From a virus: a stretch of 53,354 nt of DNA. This document shows positions 26,025 through 33,340 of this stretch, piece after piece. The notes beneath the pieces are model-generated. The model had not been told where the DNA came from, made no database searches, and saw only the letters and a program-made list of their open reading frames with translations. The DNA is taken from positions 1 through 53,354 of the IMG/VR virus record IMGVR_UViG_3300031539_000043; one strand, written 5' to 3'. The translations under genes and the position numbers were made by a program. How positions within the stretch are numbered: position 1 is the stretch's first letter; each line of letters starts with the position of its first letter.

Positions 26025-26759
26025 TCAACTCCTTACAAATTCCGCCACGATACTTTTAGTAAAGGGCTCAATATAAAATTTAAAATATCGTTCTCGGTCA
26101 ATATCATCTATATCCATTATCCTTAAAGCGGATTTTGAAATTTCAATTTCTCCATACTCTTTTAAAAATATATTTACTTTTTTATCATTGATAGGAATAC
26201 CAAATAAATTGGGATTATATTCTTTCATAAATTTATCTTTTATCCTTTGAAGAGATTTAAAAATTGAAGTTTTATTTGCATAGTTAATTTTACAAATTTG
26301 TTCATAAATTCTATCTATTGGTTCATACCGAAAAGGAACACCTTTAATGATTATATCAAAGTTACTTGCTCGAGCAATATACATTTTTTTATCAAATGAG
26401 CATATGAAAATTTCAAAATGATGACGATAATCTAAGGGCATATTATTCAAGTCGGTTGTGGATAAAACTTTTGTTGTAATTATACCATCATACTGCCTTA
26501 ATATAATTTCGTCTTCTTTTATTTCATTAACTATAATATATTCATCAATTAATGAGTTTGTAGTATTTCTTAAAAGAGATGTTATCCTGGGATTATCCCG
26601 CATCATCTTCCCTATTTGAATATTTCTTTTTTCTTTATTATCTTTTTCTAAATGAGATGTGTTTATGTTATGTTTTCTTAAGATATTATAATGACATGCT
26701 GATATATCATAAGAGTAAACGTCTCTTAGAACTAATCTATAAATGGTGTTTATTTTCAT
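26025..26759 (-). CDS. Conserved phage protein with polymerase-palm-like motifs (244 aa)
   Basis: The start, ATG at 26757-26759, has no visible ribosome binding site; a 12-bp RNA stem ends 11 bases before it. The N-terminal half includes 'YSYDISACHYNIL' and, about 75 residues later, 'EIILRQYDGIITTKVL'. The Asp-x-Ser/Asn and Tyr-Asp patterns are reminiscent of the palm-domain motifs A and C of family B polymerases, but the protein is far too short to be a polymerase. The C-terminus ('GIPINDKKVNIFLKEYGEIEISKS' then 'YFKFYIEPFTKSIV') looks conserved and globular. I cannot assign a function. It lies in the operon between a 266-aa protein gene and an HNH endonuclease gene, which may have inserted beside it. 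Confidence 0.65.
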   Translation of the reverse strand: MKINTIYRLVLRDVYSYDISACHYNILRKHNINTSHLEKDNKEKRNIQIGKMMRDNPRITSLLRNTTNSLIDEYIIVNEIKEDEIILRQYDGIITTKVLSTTDLNNMPLDYRHHFEIFICSFDKKMYIARASNFDIIIKGVPFRYEPIDRIYEQICKINYANKTSIFKSLQRIKDKFMKEYNPNLFGIPINDKKVNIFLKEYGEIEISKSALRIMDIDDIDRERYFKFYIEPFTKSIVAEFVRS

Positions 26760-26770
26760 GTTAAGTTATA

Positions 26771-26851
26771 GGGTAGATATAGAAGAGAAGAGAATTATAT
26801 CTGCGCAGTGCGACTTACGTGTTTTTGACTTTCATTCTCCTATATCTACCC
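26771..26851 (-). other. 81-nt RNA structure with perfect 12-bp closing stem
   Basis: GGGTAGATATAG at 26771-26782 is perfectly complementary to CTATATCTACCC at 26840-26851, with a 57-nt inside. On the minus-strand transcript the stem ends about 11 nt before the ATG of the 244-aa gene, which lacks a ribosome binding site. An inner CGC-ACT-GCG hairpin is possible. It is not a canonical tRNA (no T-loop, no clear cloverleaf) and not an intrinsic terminator (no U tract). It is the only intergenic gap of about 100 bases in the operon between 24.4 and 43.4 kb. Confidence 0.7.
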
Positions 26852-26859
26852 ATTCTCCC

Positions 26860-27660
26860 TTATGAAAGAATTGTTGTAATTACGCTATCAATTTGTAAGT
26901 GGTGATTAATATCCGTAATTGATTCTTGTCTGCTAATTAACCAATCAATTACACTTTGCTTACTTGTAAAATCATCAATAACTTTAGTAGTTTGTTTATA
27001 CAGAAGTTGTAGTGATTCTTTATCCAATTCTGCTGCTAAATTTACTACTACCTCGTTTGCATCTTTAAATTTAAGGACTAATAAATCATCATCTTTCCCT
27101 AATTTTACCTGATCATATGGTAATAACTGGTCATTTATTCTGTTACAAAATGCTACAATAAGACCGGTTTTTATTCCATATGCTTTAAGAAATACATTTT
27201 CTGAATATTGATAAACAATTCTAAAACCATTGTTATAAACATTCATAGAAATTGCTGGAAGATTTATAACTTTTTGTTCGTCAGCTTTCTTAAATAATTC
27301 AACTTTCTTTTTTAGAGTACCATCTTCCATCGCTTCATTAGACTCATGAGGAAGTACAACAATAATATCTGATCTTGGATCCAATCCCCTGATTTTGGTT
27401 TTCAATTGTTTTATATCAGGTTCAAATATACTTCCATACTGTTCAAACCAATCTGATAAATAAGAAGTTTCAACAGTAATTTCTCCTGTATCTGGTCCCT
27501 CAATTCCACCAGTAACATCTCCTGTAGCAGAATGAGTTATTTCTTCTGCCTCTCCAGTTGCATATTCTGTTTTTTTGGTAGGTAAATCAAGATCAGCTTC
27601 TGAAAATATTTCTGGTGTTGGTTCATCTGATTGAACCATTTCGGTTAAATTTTCGTTCAT
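26860..27660 (-). CDS. Hypothetical protein (266 aa)
   Basis: Unrecognised. The first 80 residues are acidic and Thr/Gly-rich (TPEIFSEADLDLP ... HSATGDVTGGIEGPDTGE) and likely disordered. The rest is alpha/beta and acidic, with 'SDIIVVLPHESNEAMEDG', 'YNNGFRIVYQYSENVFLKAYG' and 'DDLLVLKFKDANEVVVNLAAELDKES'. A low pI and disordered start are seen in several phage regulatory or DNA-mimic proteins, but nothing here proves that. It lies 4 bases after the upstream gene's stop and before the 81-nt structure. Confidence 0.72.
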   Translation of the reverse strand: MNENLTEMVQSDEPTPEIFSEADLDLPTKKTEYATGEAEEITHSATGDVTGGIEGPDTGEITVETSYLSDWFEQYGSIFEPDIKQLKTKIRGLDPRSDIIVVLPHESNEAMEDGTLKKKVELFKKADEQKVINLPAISMNVYNNGFRIVYQYSENVFLKAYGIKTGLIVAFCNRINDQLLPYDQVKLGKDDDLLVLKFKDANEVVVNLAAELDKESLQLLYKQTTKVIDDFTSKQSVIDWLISRQESITDINHHLQIDSVITTILS

Positions 27661-27664
27661 TTTT

Positions 27665-28045
27665 TTAAAATTCTCCTTGTGTTTTATTTTTACTCCATTT
27701 TTTACTATCTAGTTCTGGATTTCTTCTCCATGAGTCAACATCAATTTCTGCATATGCCTCTAAAGCTGCTCCAGCTAATGCCATTAATTTAATAAGATTT
27801 TCATATGCTTCTATTGGACCGTTTCCTCCATTCTTCGATTCATCTGTATTTTTTAACCAGTCAGGAAACTTTTCTTTTGAAGACCATACTCCAGTGTATG
27901 CTTGTTCTACTCTATTCAAATAGATTTTTAAGAAAGTTATAAAACTGGCAAGATTGAGAGTTGGATCATTTTTATAATCTCCAAATACACATGTCTCATA
28001 ATCTCGTTCTTTAATGAATAATTTTATTATATCGGACTGTTCCAA
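27665..28045 (-). CDS. Conserved phage protein (126 aa, TTG start)
   Basis: The best start is a TTG at 28043-28045, one base after the stop of the upstream gene, with AAAGGAGG nine bases before it; an ATG inside that ribosome binding site is less likely. The product begins (M)EQSDIIKLFIKERDYE and contains 'GDYKNDPTLNLASFITFLKIYL', 'AYTGVW', 'WLKN' and 'PIEAYENLIKLMALAGAALEAYAEIDVDSWR'. I recall this layout from many phage hypothetical proteins. The helical shape with a conserved 'GAALEAY' helix could be a dUTPase/MazG-like all-alpha NTP pyrophosphatase relative, though the metal-binding motifs are not clear. Function therefore open. Confidence 0.75.
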   Translation of the reverse strand: MEQSDIIKLFIKERDYETCVFGDYKNDPTLNLASFITFLKIYLNRVEQAYTGVWSSKEKFPDWLKNTDESKNGGNGPIEAYENLIKLMALAGAALEAYAEIDVDSWRRNPELDSKKWSKNKTQGEF

Positions 28046-28046
28046 A

Positions 28047-28643
28047 TTATACAGACCTCCTTTCATGTATTTTATTTTGAACTGTTTCAATAAATAAACT
28101 TCTTGCTTCCTCTGTATTACCATACTTTGAATATAAATCTTTTGCTAAATTTATAATTCCTAACTTTAAAAAGAGTTTTGTTACTCCTTTATTTATATGA
28201 AAGTATGGAAACTGACCACATAGGGTATAGGGGGTAGCTGGGCATCTTTGGTAATATCTTCTTAGATGACCAGGTTTTGATCCTGATATGAACATTACAT
28301 GACTTCCATAATCTGTAAAGATCTTATATTTCTCTCTGGTTATTTTATATCTACACATTAATATAGCATATTGATTCCTTGCATATTTGGGAATGTTTGG
28401 TATTTTACTCCAGTATTTCATTTTATCTTTTCGAGTTTTTAGGAACCATTCTTTCCAATCAGTAAATTTTGTTTCATTATATCCAGAACCAAATTTATAA
28501 ATATCTCCTCTTTTATGGGTAGTGTTTATATCAGAGACTGGTTCTCTTGTGCAATGAACTAAACCTTGCCTACCCATTTTTCTTCCACGATAATATTCAT
28601 ATTGATAATGTTTTGGTTCAAGTTCCCAAGGTCGAATAATCAT
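28047..28643 (-). CDS. Hypothetical protein (198 aa)
   Basis: Unrecognised. A basic, aromatic-rich protein: 'YQYEYYRGRKMGRQG', 'WKEWFLKTRKDKMKYWSK', 'YARNQYAILMCRYKITREKYKIFTDY', then a 'GSKPGHLRRYYQRCP' segment and a helical C-terminus. Basic charge and Tyr/Trp content suggest a nucleic-acid-associated role, which is inference. It has a GGAAATTTAT ribosome binding site of modest quality and is followed by the TTG-started gene with 1 base between. Confidence 0.7.
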   Translation of the reverse strand: MIIRPWELEPKHYQYEYYRGRKMGRQGLVHCTREPVSDINTTHKRGDIYKFGSGYNETKFTDWKEWFLKTRKDKMKYWSKIPNIPKYARNQYAILMCRYKITREKYKIFTDYGSHVMFISGSKPGHLRRYYQRCPATPYTLCGQFPYFHINKGVTKLFLKLGIINLAKDLYSKYGNTEEARSLFIETVQNKIHERRSV

Positions 28644-28658
28644 ATAAATTTCCTTTTA

Positions 28659-29021
28659 TTAGAGATTTATTTCTGGGTCAAAATTGCCCATTAATTCATT
28701 ATCATCACCCCAACCTTGATTTGGATCATCCTTTGATCGTTCGGAAGGGAGTTCATCTTTATAACATTTGGAATGAATTGCTGCTATTCCATTATCTCTT
28801 TTTTTACGAAACATTAAATCACAGACATCCCCCCATTCCATTTCCCATTTAATAGATTCTTTATTTTTATCAAAAACTCTTCCGTAAGAATCATATTCTC
28901 CTTCCATTTGTTCAATAATATTACCATCTTTTAAAAGAAATAACTTAACGGGTTGTCCAGAAAAACTATTTGATAAAATCGGTTTGTCGCACTTTTGACA
29001 CATAAAACTAAAACATCCCAT
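28659..29021 (-). CDS. Small zinc-binding protein (120 aa)
   Basis: The start is set at the ATG at 29019-29021, preceded by AAAGGAGACATCAA; an earlier in-frame ATG at 29063 would overlap FolE2. The N-terminus has 'FMCQKCDKPILSNS' and a later 'IHSKCYKDEL', so a CxxC with two further potential ligands could bind one zinc. The central part is acidic and Trp-rich (IKWEMEWGDVCDLMF). It follows the FolE2 gene by 13 bases. The family is not recognised. Confidence 0.72.
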   Translation of the reverse strand: MGCFSFMCQKCDKPILSNSFSGQPVKLFLLKDGNIIEQMEGEYDSYGRVFDKNKESIKWEMEWGDVCDLMFRKKRDNGIAAIHSKCYKDELPSERSKDDPNQGWGDDNELMGNFDPEINL

Positions 29022-29034
29022 TTGATGTCTCCTT

Positions 29035-29889
29035 TTATATAAATCTTTTTCCATCAAATCCACCTTCTATCCCTTTCCAATTTACAGCAATAGCTTCAGA
29101 TGTATGGATGGATTCTTCATGGCTACATTTAATAATCCAATCATGAACTCCCGGAATATTATTTATTACAACAGATATATTACGCATTGCATCTTCAACA
29201 AACATAAGATTTTTTCCTGCGTTTTCAGCAATTGCTTGTTCGTCTTCCCTTTTTATAATTGGATAAGGTAAAACCTTAACACTTGATTCTACTGCTTCAA
29301 TAATATCTTCCAACCAAATATAGTGTGGTTCTCTTGTTTCAACTAAAATATTAGCAAAAGATCTTTGATTATGAGGAAACCCAGTTCTTCCTTGGCTTTC
29401 TAAATGATTGCATAATTCAGCAGAACATGGACAATAAGAAGCATATTGAATTATAACTCCCTGGTAGAAATCAAAATTACTAGGTAGATCTAGGTTATAT
29501 AACTGTCCTTCAAATCTACATTTATAATAAAGAGGAAACTCATTATTTGATTTAATTGATTTTTTTATTATTGGAAATCTAAATTCAAACTTCATAAAAC
29601 TGGAAGTCCCTCCAACATTTTTTCTAATATCCTCTAAAATTAATTTAATTAATTTATGCTTTAATGGAAGATCAAGATATGGTTTTAAGGTCCTTATTAG
29701 TCTAGACATTGAGATTCCTTTTGTATTTTTATCTAGGTTAGTCCTCATTGAAACATTAGCTATTAGCTGATGAAACCCACCATATTTAGATTCTAATTTA
29801 AAAGGAACCTCAACATTTTCAACTCCAACTTGACTTATTGGAATTTTAATATTTGGTTTATTTTTTTGAATATCTGGTAAGTTTATCAT
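29035..29889 (-). CDS. folE2: GTP cyclohydrolase FolE2 (type IB)
   Basis: 284 residues, the usual length. Family marks: 'IQKNKPNIKIPISQVGVENVEVPF' at the start, 'GFHQLIANVSMRTNLDKNTKGISMSRL', the metal-ligand segment 'ASYCPCSAEL' with catalytic Cys residues, and 'GFPHNQRSFANI'. The C-terminal half contains 'EDAMRNISVVINN'. FolE2 opens GTP to dihydroneopterin triphosphate, the first step of folate and of 7-deazaguanine (queuosine, preQ0) synthesis. QueD is encoded at 50539-50931. Together they suggest either tRNA modification or 7-deazaguanine DNA modification by the phage, although QueE and QueC are not in this window. Confidence 0.92.
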   Translation of the reverse strand: MINLPDIQKNKPNIKIPISQVGVENVEVPFKLESKYGGFHQLIANVSMRTNLDKNTKGISMSRLIRTLKPYLDLPLKHKLIKLILEDIRKNVGGTSSFMKFEFRFPIIKKSIKSNNEFPLYYKCRFEGQLYNLDLPSNFDFYQGVIIQYASYCPCSAELCNHLESQGRTGFPHNQRSFANILVETREPHYIWLEDIIEAVESSVKVLPYPIIKREDEQAIAENAGKNLMFVEDAMRNISVVINNIPGVHDWIIKCSHEESIHTSEAIAVNWKGIEGGFDGKRFI

Positions 29890-30161
29890 ATAACAAGACC
29901 CTCTAATATTAATATTTTAACAATAGTTATTTTATAATCTTTTTTCCAGTTTATAAATTCATCTAAACTATCAAGAGCTTTAATATCATCTTCCATATCG
30001 TCTGAACAATGAAAATGAAAATGAGGTTGCATGTCATGTATTGTATCTTCATTAGTATCACGAACCACATTATCATTTTCATCTTGGTAGAAATATAAAT
30101 TTGGTTTTTTATATGTACAGGCAATTGGAGATTTACATACTGGACAGAAAAATTGTTTCAT
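29886..30161 (-). CDS. Small zinc-ribbon protein (91 aa)
   Basis: N-terminal 'FFCPVCKSPIACTYK' with CxxC and then an acidic segment 'DMQPHFHFHCSDDMEDD' supplying more His and Cys ligands. The domain looks like a small zinc-binding protein. The tail is hydrophobic (ITIVKILILEGLVI). Its last codons overlap the FolE2 start by 4 bases, so they are translationally coupled. A role in pterin synthesis is possible from context only. Confidence 0.7.
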   Translation of the reverse strand: MKQFFCPVCKSPIACTYKKPNLYFYQDENDNVVRDTNEDTIHDMQPHFHFHCSDDMEDDIKALDSLDEFINWKKDYKITIVKILILEGLVI

Positions 30162-30344
30162 CTATCCCTCCTTTAAAACTAAATCTTTAATATCAAACAT
30201 ATAAATCTCTTTTTTTTCAGGTAAGATATTTAAAGGTTTTATTTTTTTAACTTCTGTAGTTGTTTTATTAATTTCATAAAAATAACTGAATCTATCACAA
30301 ATAGTAGATCTTGTATATGTTCCATTTGATGGTGATGCACTCAT
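30162..30344 (-). CDS. Small hypothetical protein (60 aa)
   Basis: Starts at an ATG that overlaps the beta subunit's stop codon (ATGA), the same arrangement as between beta' and beta, which supports translation. The product begins MSASPSNGTYTRSTICDRF and contains 'VKKIKPLNILPEKKEIYMFDI'. No family is recognised. It could be a small RNA polymerase-associated factor by position only. Confidence 0.6.
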   Translation of the reverse strand: MSASPSNGTYTRSTICDRFSYFYEINKTTTEVKKIKPLNILPEKKEIYMFDIKDLVLKEG

Positions 30345-33340
30345 TTATGTTCTACCCCCAAAACCGTTAGATATGAGTTAAATAATTTAACTGCTTCTGG
30401 AGTTATATCTATCTTTTTCTTTTCATCATCCAGATCAAATTCAATTAAACTCCTAATATAACGATTTTTTAAATCAATACAATCTGATTTTGTAGTAAAG
30501 AACTCAAATAGATTATTCGGAGCATCATGACCTACAATACATGCCATTTCCATTTCACCTATTCTTTGTCCTCCTTTATTTTTCCTTCCTCCTAATGGTT
30601 GAAGTGTTCTTTTTGCATATGTACCAATTCCTCTAGCAGCTATTTTCTCTTCTGCAATATGAACCATTCTAAAGAAATACATATATCCAACTGCAATTGG
30701 ATTTACTAAAAACGTCTTTGATAATGGGTCATATAATTCTTGTTTAAATAAACTGGCAGAATATTCTAAAGCTTTTTCAAGTTCTTCAATTTTTATAGAT
30801 TCAAAAGGAGGTTGAATTAAATATAAATCTTCAATAAATTTAGAATCAATGGTATCAGTCAACTGTTCTTCAAATTGTTTATAATACCAATTATCTTTTG
30901 TGTTATCCACAATTTTTATAAAATTTAACAAATATTCTTTTAACTGTGGTTGTTCTATATTATTATTTAACATTTCTATCATTTTAATTTTTATACCCTC
31001 TAATGCTATAGAAAGATGAAGTTCGTATAGTTGCCCAATATTCATTCTTGAGATTATACTCAAAGGATTTATACAAATATCCAAATGTCTTCCATCTTTT
31101 AATTGTGGCATTTTTTCATGTTCTACAATTCTTGATACAACACCTTTATTTCCATGACGGTTTCCTAGTTTATCTCCAACTTTAATTTTTCTAAAATGGA
31201 CTCCAATCATTTCAATATATATACCATTTATTCTCTCTCTTTTATTTTTATACTTTCCAACAAATGAAAATAAATCTAAACTGTTTTCTTTAATAAATTT
31301 ATCAGCTTCTACTTTTGATAATTTATCTTTGATTATTTTTTTAAGATAATTTTCATTTTCTTTTTGATTATGAATTCGTTCTTCAACCCATTTTTTAAAT
31401 TCTGGAATATCAGAATTCCATTCATTTGCATAAACATTTACTTCTGATATAATAAACTTCTTTTCTGCGTCTAATGTAGTTGTTTCTCTAAAAACAGAAT
31501 AATAATCATCAGAATTTAAATTCTTAATTTTAGCATATGGTTCCCCAACTTGAATTACACTGTATTCATCTGGAAGTGGTTTATATTTGTTTTTATCTAA
31601 ACTTAATAGAACTTTATTTGGTGGTATTTTAAATGATAGATCTCTATAGTGAACAGATGTTAAAATATCTTCACTAACTAAACGATCTGAAATCACAATA
31701 CCATCTTCATAATTGTTTCCATAATAAATCATAACTCCTGTTAAAAGATTTTTACCAAAGTTTATTTTTCCGCCTTTACAGAAATTACTTTCTGCTAACA
31801 CTTCTCCTTTCTTAAATTTATCACCAGGTTTAACATAGATATGCATAAAATCCATATGTTCAACATAAATTTTTCTATATGATATATCAAACACTTTAAC
31901 TTCTCCGGTTATATATTGAACCATTAAATATTTTTTATCAATATAAACAACTTCTCCATCATCTTTAGCTATTTTTACAAATTGTGTATATTTACTAAAT
32001 AATCCTTCACACCCAGATGAGATCATTGGTCTATCAAACTTTTTTAACATGATTGATTGTCTCATTTGTGAAGATGACATTTGTAGTCTGGTTTGGTCAT
32101 CATGTTCTAAAAATGGGACCATAGTTACAGGAATTGAGATTGGAAATTCGTTTTGTTTATTTGTAAATTTTAAATTATCATCCAAATCAACATTAGGAAC
32201 CAGATTTTGTAACACTCCACAATTATCCCTATCTGGAGTATCAACTGGGCATATTCTTCCAAACATTGTTGGACATATATCCCTTAAATGACTTGGAATG
32301 TTTTCTCTTTTAAATCCACCAGGACCTAAAAGACTAATCCTTGATAATTTAGTTAATTCTTCAATGGGATTTATTGAGAAATCAAATTGAACTATATCAG
32401 AAACATTACAATCAGAAATTACTTGGTTTGAATTAATATTAAATTTTGGTTGTCTGGCAGTTCTGTTTGAAAAACATAGGTCAAAAACATTTTTGGATAA
32501 TTTTGAATAAATTACATACTCAAAACATCTAACCCTTTTATTTGTAAATAAAGTATCATCTATATATTGGATTTTAATTGCTTCAATTAATTCTTCAATG
32601 ATTGTTGGTTTAGTTAAAAACTTTGCTGTTAGAACATCAACTTTTGGTATTAGATCTAAAGCATATATAATATCTTCCCCTTTTGATTTAGCATTGTATC
32701 TTGAGTATGTTTTTCCCAATTCAACTATAAAATCATCTTGTGTATAACCTTTTGATTCAGTATAATATTCCTTTAAATCATTAAGTAATAATTCATAAAG
32801 ATTAGTAGAGTTTTCATCTGTTGTTATATTATTAAGATTATACTTGTTTACCAATGTATTAGAATTATAGTAGGCAAACATTAATAGTGCTAGTGGAATT
32901 TTCTTTCCCAAGAAACTTACTTTAATATTTGGAATTATTTTATCTTTGAAAATCATAAGGGTTGCAACATTAGTTCTTAACTTAATAGATTCTCCCCTTG
33001 TTACAACTGGAATATCAAATAATTGAAACAGGGGAATCTTTTTTCGACCATTTATCATAATATAATTCCCATTAATTAACTTAGGAATAAACATACTAAG
33101 ATCTATTTTTGCTGGTCCTTTTTGAAGTAGTATGGATAAAGTTTGTTTTATAGTTTTTGATAATTCTCCGGATGTAAACCTGGAATCTTTTAAACCTATT
33201 TCTGTTATATCAAAACCAATTTCTTTAACTGGTTGTAATATTTCTGTAACTGTATCCAGTAGTTTATTGTAATCATTTTGTCTTATTCCGAAAATACTAT
33301 CGTCTGCATTGATTTTGTAATTAGGATTTATAATGTTCAT
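30341..33340 (-). CDS. Phage RNA polymerase beta subunit-like protein (999 aa)
   Basis: One intact chain. Signatures: 'SLLGPGGFKRENIPSHLRDICPTMFGRICPVDTPD' (the rifampicin-region and fork-loop sequence, with 'PVDTPD' near residue 360), 'NNYEDGIVISDRLV', 'GDKLGNRHGNKGVVSRI' (active-site lysines), 'LDICINPLSIISRMNIGQLYE' and 'GGRKNKGGQRIGEMEMACIVGHDA'. It is shorter than bacterial beta (about 1,150-1,340 aa), mainly in the N-terminal lobes. With beta' it would make a phage-encoded transcription machine. Unlike in phiKZ-type phages, the subunit is not split. The start overlaps the beta' stop by 4 bases. Phage RNA polymerases of this class transcribe middle or late genes in relatives; that role here is inferred. 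Confidence 0.93.
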   Translation of the reverse strand: MNIINPNYKINADDSIFGIRQNDYNKLLDTVTEILQPVKEIGFDITEIGLKDSRFTSGELSKTIKQTLSILLQKGPAKIDLSMFIPKLINGNYIMINGRKKIPLFQLFDIPVVTRGESIKLRTNVATLMIFKDKIIPNIKVSFLGKKIPLALLMFAYYNSNTLVNKYNLNNITTDENSTNLYELLLNDLKEYYTESKGYTQDDFIVELGKTYSRYNAKSKGEDIIYALDLIPKVDVLTAKFLTKPTIIEELIEAIKIQYIDDTLFTNKRVRCFEYVIYSKLSKNVFDLCFSNRTARQPKFNINSNQVISDCNVSDIVQFDFSINPIEELTKLSRISLLGPGGFKRENIPSHLRDICPTMFGRICPVDTPDRDNCGVLQNLVPNVDLDDNLKFTNKQNEFPISIPVTMVPFLEHDDQTRLQMSSSQMRQSIMLKKFDRPMISSGCEGLFSKYTQFVKIAKDDGEVVYIDKKYLMVQYITGEVKVFDISYRKIYVEHMDFMHIYVKPGDKFKKGEVLAESNFCKGGKINFGKNLLTGVMIYYGNNYEDGIVISDRLVSEDILTSVHYRDLSFKIPPNKVLLSLDKNKYKPLPDEYSVIQVGEPYAKIKNLNSDDYYSVFRETTTLDAEKKFIISEVNVYANEWNSDIPEFKKWVEERIHNQKENENYLKKIIKDKLSKVEADKFIKENSLDLFSFVGKYKNKRERINGIYIEMIGVHFRKIKVGDKLGNRHGNKGVVSRIVEHEKMPQLKDGRHLDICINPLSIISRMNIGQLYELHLSIALEGIKIKMIEMLNNNIEQPQLKEYLLNFIKIVDNTKDNWYYKQFEEQLTDTIDSKFIEDLYLIQPPFESIKIEELEKALEYSASLFKQELYDPLSKTFLVNPIAVGYMYFFRMVHIAEEKIAARGIGTYAKRTLQPLGGRKNKGGQRIGEMEMACIVGHDAPNNLFEFFTTKSDCIDLKNRYIRSLIEFDLDDEKKKIDITPEAVKLFNSYLTVLGVEHK

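Noticed and set aside
26771-26851. A tRNA gene, because of the 7-bp-plus acceptor-like stem and about 80-nt length
   Set aside because: No T-loop consensus, no 5-bp T-stem in the right place and no clear anticodon arm on either strand. It fits a generic RNA stem-loop better.
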